A stretch of DNA of 64,000 nt, taken from Balamuthia mandrillaris (Eukaryota > Discosea > Longamoebia > Balamuthiidae). Shown here one piece after another: positions 1-12,300 of this stretch. A program made the position numbers and the translations under genes. The notes below the pieces were generated by a model. It made no database searches. It was given only the letters and a program-made list of their open reading frames with translations, and was not told the origin of the DNA. The stretch spans positions 1 through 64,000 of the forward strand of contig JAVKOQ010000071.1 of NCBI GenBank assembly GCA_031835245.1, in the 5' to 3' direction. Positions within the stretch are counted from its first letter, which is position 1. Each line of letters opens with the position of its first letter.

Positions 1-287
1 CTCTTTTATTTCTAAGGTTGGATTCAACCAACACACTCATTGATGTCCAAAGGACTGAGAGGCTATGTGTTGTAAAGCACACTTGTACTTTGTTGGTTGC
101 CTGTAACTCGCAATCACCCTTAGTTATGCACATAACTCTCACTTATCCTTCAACGTGTTGTAGTTCTTGTGTAGGCATGGGATGAAAGCAAAATATAAAA
201 TGAGGGGAATGAAAAAGTTTTTGAGAAAAGATCAGATGGGCAAAGAGAAAATAAGATGGAACATGTGACTCCTTCTCCTCCTCCTCC
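1..287. other. non-coding left edge, 3' flank of RPF2
   Basis: No convincing coding frame. This is the 3' untranslated or intergenic side of the minus-strand RPF2 gene. Nothing else recognised. Confidence 0.5.
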
Positions 288-1811
288 TTAGACTTTAACC
301 CTCTTTGTGGCTTTTGGTTGTTCCAGAGCGTTAGTGTTGTTGTTGGATAATTGTTGTTGGGAGGTTTGTGCATCTCCTTCACCAGAGGTGGAGGAAACAG
401 ATTGGGCTCTGGCTCGCTTGAGGCCTTTCATCTTGCGCGTTTGAATGGATCCAAAATCCTGTCGTCCTTTGTGCACACGAATAAGCTTGCCATAAACATT
501 TGTTGAGACATTCTTCTCTTTGGTCGGTTTTGCCTCTTTTGGAACTTTCAGTGCTAAAATGTACAAACAACAACAAATAGAAAAAAAGCAAAGTGAGTTC
601 ATGAAAAATGTTGTTCCCGAGGAAAGATAGAAAGCAACCTTGCTTCATCAAATCACGTGATGCAAGCTTAGTTCTACGAACGGTAAAATCCATAGATGGT
701 CCTACTTCCACTAGTTCTACCCTTGGCAACTATTCCGTTATTTAAAGAGTAAGCTAAGGAGAAAAATGTTTGGAGAGATAGAGACAGTAAACCTTTGTTT
801 CTGTTCGTTTCAACACAATGGAGTAATGCCGGAAGTAAACCTTATTGTCTGCAGCAGTGCAGATGATGACGTGATCCAAACCGGCCAAGTTGACCATATC
901 ATAGACGGTCCCTCTGAAAAAGTCTTTTGACACAACATGAAGGTGAGTTCCAACAAACGAAAAAAAAAAAGGAAAAAAGAGGAAGACGAGAAGAACAAGA
1001 AGCAAAAGAATAACAAGGAGACAGGAAAAAAAAGTACCCAACAAAAGATTGCTTAGCGTTCTATACTCCTCTTTGAACTCAAAGTCGCTTCCTCTGAAAA
1101 TGAAGCATGGCTTGGAACCCATAGCCGCTTCATATTTGCTCTGTTGTGAAAGAATAGTATAAAGGATAAGAATAGTATAAAGGAAAAGGAATTGAAATAA
1201 GGACAGAGAGAGTGAGAGAAGGAGGGAGAGAGGGAGAGAGGGAGAGAGGGAGGAACGAAACAAAAATAAAGGGGGAAAACGAGAATGAAAAGAAATATGA
1301 AGAAAGAGAACAAAAGAAAGAATTAAAACCTGATGAAAGCTTTTCATGGATTTAAAGTTCTCAACTCCAAGCTCCACCATGTCAAGAATGTGGTGGTCAA
1401 AGAACCTTCCCAGGACAAGGTTGTGCGGACGCTTTTTGGAGTGACTGCCATAGGCAAAGAGACTGCAGTCGTTCTTTTGAGAAAAGAACTCAAAGGAGGT
1501 CTCATCCTCAAACGGCCTTACGGCGTTGTGTCGACTGAACTTCACTCCATTCGGTTTTTTGAGTAGCCACTTTTGATTGTTTGTTGAGTGTATGTGTGAG
1601 ACAGAGAGAGAGAATCGGGGAAACGAAAGTGTGGTGGTACCAAATCGTTGAGCAAATCAGTTATGATTTGGCTTGTTTTGGGGCCTTTGAGGAAGAGGGC
1701 CGATTTGACGTTCTCGTGGACTTTAGGCTCTCGCTTCTTCAAAGCGCGCTCGATCTGCTTTTTCTGTGTCTTTTTTTTGGTAGCAGCGATGGAAGCGCCC
1801 GACGAACTCAT
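288..1811 (-). CDS. RPF2: Ribosome biogenesis factor RPF2 (Brix domain)
   Basis: RPF2 works with RRS1 to load the 5S RNP onto pre-60S particles in the nucleolus (known for the family). I read six exons on the minus strand: 1811-1641, 1569-1330, 1140-1038, 923-793, 729-639 and 553-288, which join in frame to about 333 codons, close to the 306 residues of human RPF2. Landmarks in order are KKREPKVHENVKSALFLKG, then VRPFEDETSFEFF, CSLFAYGSHSKKRPHNLVLG, DFFRGTVYDMVNLAGLDHV, LVEVGPSMDFTVRRTKLA and the tail QTRKMKGLKRARAQ; all have direct counterparts in animal and yeast RPF2. The ATG at 1811 gives MSSSGAS; upstream codons in the same frame are lysine-rich and probably 5'UTR. Head-to-head with the DEX1-like gene. 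The C-terminus is Ser/Gln/Asn-rich and ends in a basic stretch. Confidence 0.93.
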
Positions 1812-2139
1812 GGCAGATTGATTAAGAGGCAGAACAGGCTGAACAGCTCCGGAGGGATTCGTTCCTTTTTTTTTAAAATATTTTTTATTCCTTTCTTTCT
1901 TCTTTCTCTCTTTTCGTTTCGTGTCGTCGCGGGAATACCGTTCATTATATTTCAAATTTTCAATAATTATCGAAAAATTAGGAAAAAATTATCGACTATA
2001 AAGACATTATCGAAATTTCGTGCTTGATGAATCTCTTCTCCTCTCTCCTCTCCTTCTTGCACTCTCATGTCTTCAAAAAAAAAAAAAAGAAAAAAGCTCA
2101 GATTTTTTGCCACACTCGGCTGCTGCTCGCCACAAACCC
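1812..2139. promoter_or_regulatory. divergent promoter RPF2 / DEX1-like
   Basis: The 328 bp between two head-to-head start codons. Its AT-rich centre holds three copies of ATTATCGA (about 1966-1973, 1988-1995, 2006-2013) spaced 22 and 18 bp apart. No GTCGAC occurs here, unlike most other divergent promoters of the window. Function is inferred only from position. Confidence 0.5.
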
Positions 2140-5100
2140 ATGCGCCTTCTTCTTCTTCGGCCAGCCAGGTGTTGCCAGGGGAGTGTCGCACCCCTTCTGC
2201 TGGTGGTGGTGGCTCTGGCAGCGAGTTTGGTGGGGGTGGTGGATGGGCAACGACCAACAGACCTCAACAACAAATGGAGAGGAAAGGAGGCAGTCCAACC
2301 GGAAGACATTCTTTTGTAACTTCTTCTTTTTTATTCTGTTGTTATGACCAAAGAGAACTAACATTCGTTCTTCATCTGATGCTTTTTATTTCGCGCAAAC
2401 TTTGTAGCAGCACAAAGGCACTCTCCTCAGAGCGGTGTTTTGTCGACGTGGATCTGATTTGGCAATCAAAGTTGGGGTCAGCCATCTATGCCTCTCCCTT
2501 GATACACGACCTTCAAAAGTATTGCCCTCCTCCTTGCTTCTTTGCTTCTTTGCTTCTATTCTCCCTTCATTCTTGCTGCTTGTTGCTTGCTTCTTCAATA
2601 ACCCTTTGCTCTTTTTAAGTGATGGAGAGCAAGAAATAGTGATAGCAACAGCCGATCACTACGTGGAAGTGATAAAGGGAGCAGATGGCACGAAAGCAGC
2701 AGGTGACCTCCTCTTCCTCTTCTCCACCTGTTTTCTTGTTCTTGTTCTTTTTCTGTTTTTCTGGTTCGGAACGGGTCTTCTCACCTTCTGTTCTTCCTTT
2801 TGCAGGCTTTCCTTTTGCCTTTGCCAAGTCTAACTTTCAAGCTAGCCCTCTTCTCTTTGATAGGAATGGAGGTACGTGAGAGAGAGAGCGAGAGAGAGAG
2901 TGAGAGAGAGAGAGCGAGAGAGAGAGAGAGAGAGAGAGGAAAGAGGAGAGAGGAGGAGAGAGTGAGGCGTTAACAAAGAGTAAGCATACAACAAAATAGA
3001 AATGAGGACAGAGGAAGAAAACAAGATATAACAAACAAAAAGAAGACATCTTTTCTCATTACGTTGTACAGATGGACAAGCAGAGATAGTGGTGACGACT
3101 AGCAACGCAGAAATAGTGTTCATTCGACAGAATGGCATCCCTGTTGCTGGGGAAACTCTGAAAGTGCCGGAGCTACGGGTAAGAAGGGACTGGTACCAGG
3201 GATTAGAAGGCAAGGACATGGCCGCCACATTCGCTTTGCACGGACAGTCGGCCAAGGAGTGGCAACCACCCTCTCCTTCTGGCGTGGCAACGCCCACCAA
3301 TACCGCTGGACGAAAGCTCCTGTTCAGGGAGCCGGAAGCAGAGGAGGATGAGGAACAATTTGTGGAGATGGGCAAAGATGCTATTTGGCAGGGAATGGAG
3401 GGTTGGCTGCCTCCTGAAGGAGTGGAAAGTCTTCAGGTATTCTCTTCATGCTTCTTCCATATGTTATTTTCCTCACCATTTATTCCTTTCATTGCCGTAC
3501 ACAAACAGCTGTTTTTGACAACAAATACACCGCGGTCGTATGTGGAGTCTGTGAGTTACGAGCGTGATCCGCTTTTTTCACCTCAGTATAACAAGCACCT
3601 AAAGCAGAGACAAGACGACCCGGCCTTCCTTTACGTTGATGCCCATATCTTGGCAACCCCTGTTATCGCTGATATCGATGGTGACGGTGCTCCAGAGCTC
3701 ATCGTATCTGTTTCTTACTTTTTTGATAGGTATGCAGTTAAGGAGTCCTTTTTACCTTTGTCTTTTGTATTATTAACTGAACATTTCATCCTCAATAGCG
3801 AGGAGTACAGCGATCCTCAGAAGTTAGCAACATTGGGAACTGATGTCAGCATTGCTAAGTATGTTGCCGGTGGCATTGTCGTCTTCGACTTACAAGCTCG
3901 TTCGATCAAGTGGGCAGTTCGTACGTTAATCACGATATTTTCTGTTGTTGTTTCTCATCTCACCGCTTTCTCACTCGCGTCTTGTCGTGATAGCATTGGA
4001 CTTAACCACCGATCACACTCTTTATAGAGCTCATATTTATGCTCCTCCTACTGTGGCTGATCTGGACGGGGATGGGAATTTGGACATTATAGTTGGTACC
4101 GCCGTTGGTTTTATTTATGTTATCAATCATAGGGGTTCGTTTTCGCTCTAACCGCTTTTCTCCTCTTGGTTCTCTCTTCGAAACTTGTCAACTAATCGAT
4201 ATTATATTTAGGAGAACTCAACTTTGATGGATTCCCCCAAATGATGGACTCTATTTATTCTCAGGTTGTGGTAGAAGATGTCAACGGAGATGGTCGTTTG
4301 GGTATGTAATCACAGTCTCAAACATATCAAAACCGAAAGAGTAACATTTTCGTTGGCTTCTTTTAATCGTGTTCTACAGAACTTATTGCCACAGATATAA
4401 ACTCTAACATTGCGTGCTTCGATACGTTTGGAACTGAACTGTGGGAGAATAGGTTCTTTGGCATTGCAAACCAGGTGCGTGTTCTTCTAACACAATTTAT
4501 GTTAAAACAGACTATTGCTTTATTCTAACTTTACTTTATATCTATCTCGATGCCAAATTGCCAATAGCCTCCTTCTTTGGCAGATGTTGATGGAAATGGG
4601 GTCTTGGATGTTGTTCTAACCTCTGATGCTGGCCAGATTTGGGCATTGTTCGTTCTTCCTTTGGATTCCTTTCGTTCTTATTTATTGTTCTGACACGCCT
4701 TTTCTTCCATTTCTTTTTATGTGCTTTCTGTTTCTTCCATTTCTCCTACAACCATTACAGTGCGGGAGATACGGGATCTCTCTTGCCCAATTTCCCGATA
4801 TTAGTGGAAGGAAGAACTTACGCCAAGCCTCTATTGCTGCCATTGACTTCTGGAGCTGGCAGCGCCCCTGAAAGAATGCATATCGTGGTCACTTCGAGCA
4901 ATGGCTACCTCTACATCATCGACGGGGTGTCGGGATGTGTCGATCATGTCGATCTCGGAGAATACTCGTACGTTTACGTTAAGAGGAAGAAAATAGACAA
5001 GAAGCTCCTCTATGAGTACTTACAGGAGGAACCACAATTGTAGGTATGGAATGGTGTTGGCTAATGACCTTACTGGAAATGGACGGCTGGAGTTGCTTGT

Positions 5101-5854
5101 CGCAGGAAAGAACGGAAACGTCTTTTGTCTGGGCATTTCTGCTACCTATCATCCGTTGAAGACATGGTTTCAACCACTTGCTCACTTATTGTTGTGCGTT
5201 GTGCACTAATCTTATGCTCCTTTTCTTTTTCAACAACAATAGGAACTCTGATACGCGGTCAATTGCTGCTTATGAGTGGCACGGAGTATACATCGATGAG
5301 CATGGCCATCGGGACGTCTCTGGAGATTCCTTCTTGCTTAACTTTGCCATCGTGGATAACCGCTTGCGTCGAGAACGCGCTGAGAACGTTCGCTACAAAG
5401 CTGATGTACGTCAGCCATCACCAATTCCTCTGCCTCTCTTCTCTTCTAATCTCTCTCGCTCTCTCTCCACAACAACAGTTCTATTTGAGAGGACAAAGGG
5501 TATTAAAGGCTGAGTATAGCGAGCCTGGAGAATACTCAGTGTGGCTTCCCTGCCCCAACTTTGTGCTGCATCACGCCTCCGTCTCTGTGGTGGTGACCAA
5601 CGAGTTGGGTCAAGTCATGGAAGACAGCATTGCCGTCAGCTGCAACGCCCACTTCACCAAAATGATGAAGGTTCGTTTTGTTTTAAAAGAGAGCAACCAT
5701 GAGCTTCAAACAAAACTAACTTGGTGTCTTAAAACAAAAAAAGTGGGTGATAGTTGTTCCTTTTGTTGTGAGTGCCGCAGTGTTGTTGCTCCTGCATGAA
5801 CTCAAGACGCCATTACCCATTCGCCAAACCAAGAGTTTGCGAGAGCAAAGCTAA
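2140..5854 (+). CDS. DEX1-like membrane protein with FG-GAP/beta-propeller repeats
   Basis: Closest to plant DEX1 (Defective in Exine formation 1), a type I membrane protein with integrin-alpha-like FG-GAP repeats and possible Ca2+ binding. About 16 exons, roughly 780 residues. The start at 2140 gives a signal peptide (hydrophobic run [16 protein letters not shown], ending at DGQ); the frame is open further upstream only through a GTG. Repeats follow: [103 protein letters not shown] and [14 protein letters not shown]. The D-x-D-G-D-G-type loops are the putative Ca2+ sites. It ends in one membrane segment ([20 protein letters not shown]) and a short cytosolic tail [16 protein letters not shown], again as in DEX1. 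One intron (about 2872-3071) carries a GA-rich tract on the sense strand, opposite to the usual orientation here. Confidence 0.85.
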
Positions 5855-6320
5855 CGTTGTTGTTTTCTTTTCTTTTTGAGTTAAAAAAATTGTAAAGAAC
5901 ATCCGCTAAGGTCAGAACAAACCAAGCTGGTCCTCGTGACCAAGGGCTGAAGCTTCCTGCAGCTCGCTCCCATTCTTTTTTGTTTGGTTCTTCATGGACA
6001 ACGAGCGAGGAGACGAGCCAAGATAAGAGAGATGTGGCCCGTTTCCCGCCAAAATTTTCCCGCCATTTTTGTTGCTCCAAAGAAACGCCCCGTCTGCTTG
6101 TCGACAAGAGAGAGAGAGAAAGTGAGAGAAAGTGAGAGTGGCTTCCAAACCTCAAAGGAAGAGATGGGTTCGTAACGTGGAGATCCAAATCCTTTTCTAC
6201 TTTCCGCCTTTAGCTTCTTTGCTTGTCGCTAAACTTTTCTTGTCTTTTTTTTTTCTTTGGGTTTATATAACAGAGGAGCTTGGGAAAGAAAATGTGAACC
6301 CAGAAACCCCCTCTGCGTTG
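5855..6320. promoter_or_regulatory. intergenic region / ASPM promoter
   Basis: 466 bp between the DEX1-like stop and the first in-frame ASPM ATG. It holds two E2F-like sites (6042-6065), a 12-bp palindrome CTTGTCGACAAG at 6097-6108, then a GA-rich tract. A 5'UTR intron is possible (donor near 6174, acceptor TATAACAG just before 6274), because the coding frame stays open upstream of 6321 but without an ATG. Confidence 0.5.
6042..6065 (+). promoter_or_regulatory. two tandem E2F/DP-like sites
   Basis: TTTCCCGCCAAAA at 6042-6054 is followed immediately by TTTTCCCGCCA at 6055-6065. Both match the conserved eukaryotic E2F/DP core TTTCCCGCC. They lie about 260-280 bp upstream of the ASPM start. Occupancy is not shown. 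Confidence 0.6.
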
Positions 6321-9300
6321 ATGGCTAGCATGGATCCTGCCTACATACCAACTCTTAAACCACAAAATCTTTTTTGCTCTTCTTCTTCTACCGCTGCCGA
6401 TCACCTCCAGGTGATCGACTTTGAGGACCACAATACCCAGCAAAATGCAACGGACGAGACACCCACTCTTGTGCTGAAGAAGTTTGCCGCGGTGCCATGG
6501 CTCCAGTTTGGCCAGGTGCGCGTCGGCGGCAAGAAGTCGCTCACCCTCAAGCTGGAAAACCCCACGGTGCTCACGCAAACGCTGGTCGCCGAGAAGCTGG
6601 CCACGGAGCAGGGCTTCACCGTGATGGAGGCCAGCAACAAGGAGAGCAGCCTGGTGGTGCCGCCACTCTCCGCGAAGGCCATCCGGGTGGACTGGTCGCC
6701 TGTGGAGTATGGCAACTGCAGGGCTGCCCTTCAGTTTCGGTGGGGACGCCATCACCTTAAAGTCATGCTCTACGGTTGTGCTGTGGAGAAGCTCACCAAG
6801 CGGGTAAGATGATAAAGGGAGTATATTTTTTGGGAGGAAGATGGCTAACAAAGACAATTTTTGTCTCTTCTCTGCTCTGCTTCTCGCTTCTATTTCGTGC
6901 AGCGTCTTCCTGCTCCGATATTCGTGACAAGCAATAACGGCACGCAATGCTTCACTCCGTTGGCCCAACAGTACAGCAACCATCAACAAATGGATGACAA
7001 CAATACTATTCAGCCTGTGAATAGCACATCCACCACTAAGACCAGACCGCAGTTGGCAACCCGGACGAAGAGCAAGGAGGGAAAGCCTGCGACTTCACTG
7101 TCAACGCGAACGCCGCTTCGTCCGGTGTCTTCCTCTGCTCAGAACTTGTTGGAAACTCCAATGAGCGAGGTAATTGTTTTGGTTTCTTCTTCTGCTTGTT
7201 CTTTTGTTTTTCTTTCCTCATTGGATCACTAGCAACTCATCTCCTTGTAGACGAAAGTCTTTCGCAAAACACAGACCAATAAGTTGAATACTGCGAGTCG
7301 GCCAACTCTTATCGCATCAAGCAAAGATAGAAGGAGCATCTCTGCTGCTGTCAATGTTCCGCCAGCTGCTAGCGTGACACGTCCCGACAAAGCTGCGAAG
7401 CGACTGAAACCTTCAATTAGCTCTGGTCCTTCCGCTTCTTCTTCATCATCTTCTGCCTCATCGTCCTCTTCTTCTAAGAAACCTGAGAGAGACCTTTCTC
7501 GCAGGAAAGAAAAACGTTTGGAGGTTGTGCAAAAACAACAAGCTACCAAACAAAAAGAAAAAGAAGCGTCAACGTCATCATCGACATCATCTGCTGCCAT
7601 TACTACAGTAGCCTCCAGTGGCGGTCTTGACAAACAGATGCGCACCCTCTGCAAATGGCTCAATTTCGTTCTGTCGCATTCGGCCACCCTCACTGAAGAG
7701 CGTAGAAGGACGTTGTGCCGACAGAGTGCTCGCTCCCTTTTCAACTCTACCGCTTCTAAGGCCATTAGAGCTGCCATCACAGAGGTTAATTCTTTTTAGG
7801 TTTGTTTGTTTGTTGTTGTTTCTAACTGTTTGATGAAAAGGTGGTAGAACGTGGAGAAATAAAGGTACAGCAAGAGAAAGACTTGTACCAAGATATGGGC
7901 ATCCGGCAGAGCATTCTAAACCTGTTGGGATGTTATAGCTCCGTGTGGCTACAACTGGCTTTCGAGGCTATGTTTGACACCACGTTTGCAAGCGATGACC
8001 TATCCAAGTTTATTTTGGAAGTGCGTTACCATTGCTTTTTATACTACAATTTTTATTTTCAGTTGTTGATGTTGCTTTCATCCTCTCAGCGATTTCTTGG
8101 AGGTTCAACACATGGCCCCACTTCAGAGGATACCAAAAGGAGGACCATTCTCCGTAACTTTATTTTACTGGTCTGGTTTTTGGATGCAGCCAAGACTCAA
8201 CGCCTCTTGCCTGGCGATCCTTGTCTCTTTTTGCCGGTTTGCTCTCCCGCTCTCTCTCTCTCTCTCTCTCTCTCTCCTGTTTATACTTGCTCTTTTTTAT
8301 TCTTCTCTCTTGTAGTTCTTTTTCAATTACAAGAAGTGTAACTCGTTCATATTCAATCAGGATTCAGCCATCAAAGATAGCAAGACAGTGCTACGTACGT
8401 TTTCGCAATATCTTAGCGGTGAAGGCGACGTCGTGAAGCATTTGTCGCATGTAGTGCCAGGCTATACCGTTGCCTACATTCAAGAAGCTATCGCAGAATA
8501 TCCATTCTTCCCTGTAAACGATGTATTCGAGGACGTTAGGGATGGTGCTCGTCTCTGCAAAGTGTTGGAATTTCTAACTGGCCAATCTTGTCTTTTGAAG
8601 GCACTTCTTCCTTCCCGCTATTCTTTGACGTTTTCTGTGCTCTTTTCTCACTTTGTCTTTTGCAGCAATTGCGTATGCCAGCTATATCACGTCTGCAAAA
8701 GATTTACAACGTGAAGCTTGCATTGACCTTTTGGGATGAGTGGAAGCTTTCATCACAAACTGCTACTAGCAACAATGCTTCAACTGCTGCATTGGCAAAG
8801 CACATCGTGGATGGCAAAGAGGTTCAGATACTGTACGTTTTGTGGGATATGATCATGAACTGCCACGTTCCTTCCTTGGTAGACGTGACCACCCTCCACA
8901 ACGAAACGATTCGCCTGGAAGCCATTCACAGACAACTTTCCCGTCTTCGAAGTAGAGCTGAAGATGGAACAAGGTCAATGAAGAAGATGGATGGTGAAGA
9001 AGAGAGCTTGGATGAAGATGATGCGACCATTCAATTCGTTGACAGTCCTCTTCTTGGTGCGTTACTGAGATGGTGTAAAGCCGTGTGCGCTCCGCATGGC
9101 GTGCGAGTACAAAATTTGAGCACGTCCTTCTCTGATGGACGTGTGCTCTGTCTCCTGCTCAGCCATTACGCGCCGCATCTTCTCCCAAGGCACAACATCC
9201 ACATGGTCACCACCCATTCTTCTTTCAAGCGCGCACATCAGAGCAACAAAGAAGAGAAGACTCCTTCAGCTCATCACGAGGTGTTACAGTTTAGTCCCAC

Positions 9301-12300
9301 GAATACGCTGTTGGTGGATTTGAAGGTGGCCCAACGAAACGAGAAGCACAACTTTCATTGCATCTACAAAGCCATCGAACAAATGGAAGGCGTCCCCTAT
9401 CTGAGTATGTTCTCTTTCATCTTTTTTAAATCTGTTTTCGCTTTCATTATGACTAACTATTGGTTATTTTCGTTTGTGTTAACACGGATCGTACAGTTCA
9501 ATATAAAGATATGTCACAAACAGTACCAGACGAGAAAGTGGTAGCCTTGTTCCTCGCACACATCGGCAAGTACGTCCTCAGCATTGAAAACGAGAATAGA
9601 GCTGCTCGCCGTATCCAACGCTTCTGGCGATCCTACTACCAACGAGTGGTGCTTGAACGCAAACGACAAGCTATTCGCACCATCCAACAAGCACTTCTTC
9701 CTCGTTTAATTCGCTTGAGAGAGCGCAAGACTGGTGCTTGCACCGTTTTGCAAGCTGCCGCCAGAAGATTAGCCGCTCGAAGAAGCTTTCTTATCTTTCA
9801 ACATTCTTCGTTGGTGTTGCAATCAGTTTACCGCATGACCGTTGAACGTCATCGTTTGCTGGAGATTCGTGACGCCTCCGTTCTGCTTCAATCCTACCAA
9901 CGAAGCAAGCAAGAGGTTCTCCACCTTCAAGACGTACGCGATGCGGCCGTCATCCTACAGTCAGCCTGGCGGGCTCAGCAAAGTCGCGTTTTGGCGAGCA
10001 GGATTCGAGCGGTGATTGTCCTTCAATCAGCGGCGAGACGACGAATGGAGATGCAACGAATACGAAGAACTCTCGCCGCCGCTCTTTGTTTACAAGCCAT
10101 CTATCAACGTAGACGATGCATGATTAGCTACAGAGAGAGCTGTGCTGCCGTTCGCCTGCAGAGCGTTGCTCGCATGTCTCAACTCTATGGATGCTTCCAG
10201 CAACAACGCTCTGCTACTCTTACAATTCAGACCATGGCAAGAAGAAGACTTGCCATCAAGCAAACGCAACGAATGAAGGCGGCGCTTCTCATGCAAGCTG
10301 TGTGGCGACAAAGAGCAGCCCGTAAAGACTATCAACAAACCTTCAAGGCTGCTCTGTGCTTGCAGGCCGTCTTTAGGAAGAAAGTGGAGGTGGAAGCTTT
10401 CCATGTTCTCCGCTCCGTGCTTGTGCTGCAGAGCACGGCTCGTTGTTGTCTGAAGAGAAAACGGTTCGAGACAAAGCAGCATGCCAGCATCACTCTTCAA
10501 GCCGCTTTCAGACAATATGCCCAGAGAAAGAGCTACCAACAAGAACTGGCGGTCATTTCTCTGCAAACCTTCTTCCGTCGCCGCCTTGCTCTTCAACAAT
10601 TCGTCATGGTGCGCACCGCTGCAGCGCAATTGCAAGCCTTTACTCGCCGAAGTCTCTGCGCCTCGCACTTTGCTGAAATGAACAGAGCAGCTCGTGTGAT
10701 GCAAGCGGTTGCTCGTATGAAACAGACTCGTGATGCCTACCAGAGGAACCAAGCGGCGACGAGCATCCAGTCCCAGTGGCGCTGCCATCAAGCCCGTCTT
10801 TCATATTCCGCGCAGAGACAAGCAACGATCGCCTTGCAGGCCGCGTGGAGAGGATACGAAGCACGTCAGAACTATGCCCGTCTTCGTGCCGCCGTTTGCA
10901 TCCAACGTCACAGCAGGAAGATCCTCTGTAGCTCTCAGTATCGTTCTCTCCTTAGAAACGCAACTGTGCTGCAATCTGCCGCAAGAATGTGGATTGCGAG
11001 GAAGCATCTTCAACAAAGCATCGCCGCTGCCACTTCTCTTCAATCCTATTGGCGTCGGCGCATGGCCATGCTTGCTTTTGCCAGGTTGAAGGCAGCTGTG
11101 AAGGTACAAGCATTTGCCCGAGCTTCTCACGATACCAAAGCCTACTCTCAGCAACGTGCAGCGGCCATAACGTTACAAGCTCACTTCCGAAGACGTGCAG
11201 AGATGCAACGATTGGACGAGAGACGTGCTGCCCTTCTCATTCGCAGTGTGGCTGAGTCGCACCTCGAGAGAGTTCGCTACTTGCATGTTCGCAGGGCCGC
11301 CATCGTTATTCAAGCCTTTGCTCGCATGAGACAGAATCAAGTCGCATTGCAAAGAGAACGAGCCGCCGTCACATTACAGGCCTACACCAAAGGATGGAGC
11401 ATCCGAAGACAGTATCGCGAGCACCGTGCTGCCACCATCGTTCTTCAATCAGCACATCGAGGACGATGCGCCCGCCAGACTTTGGTGCAAGAGAAGGCCG
11501 CTCTAGTAATTCAATCCGCAATTGGTCGCTTTTACTCTCGTCGGGACTATCTACAGAGAAGAGAAGCTGCCACAGTTATTACCAGCGCGATAAGGGCCAA
11601 AGAAGCGAGAATTCACTTTGTGGAGCTGCAAGCTGCTGTTAAGGTGCAGGCCGCCTTCCGTGCTTGCAATGCACGCCACCAACTGCTGCAACAGAAGCAA
11701 GCGGCGGTAGTGTTGCAGCGCGTTGCTCGTCAACGTTTGGCCGTCCTCAGCGCGAAGCGAACGCGAGCCGCCATCATACTGCAGTCCCACCTTAGACGAA
11801 GACAATGCCAACAACAGTTGTCCTCCTCCATCGAAGCGGCAACCTTCCTTCAGAGCAGCCATCGAGCCAAAGCACAGAGGCAGTTATACCATCACACGCT
11901 GGCTGCTCGTCGGCTCCAATCGCTCCAGCGATGTCGCTCTGCCTCTCACTCCTTCCAACAACAAAAACATGCGGCGACTGTCATTCAAGCATTCGTCCGA
12001 GCTCGCACCGCGATCGTGGAGCTCGCGAAAACCAAAGCGGCCGTTTGTATTCAGGCTCAAATGAGAACTCTCCAAGCACAACGACAGCATCACGCCGTTC
12101 TTCTTGCAGCTATCTCCCTGCAAGCTCACACCCGTCGAAGACAAGCACAACAGCATCTTCAACGAATGCAAGCCATCGTCTTGCTGCAAGCACACTGGCG
12201 TGGTGCACAGTGTAGGGGGCAGTGGAAGAGAGAGCGAGAGGCAGCCCTTCTTCTACAGAACCTAGCGTGGCGCTCTATTCAGGCGCAGCGTCAGTTGAAG

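Noticed and set aside
6132..6320. N-terminal extension of ASPM from 6132
   Set aside because: The frame begins at GTG, not ATG, and includes a hydrophobic stretch with an intron-like 3' end (TATAACAG); the first ATG in frame is at 6321.
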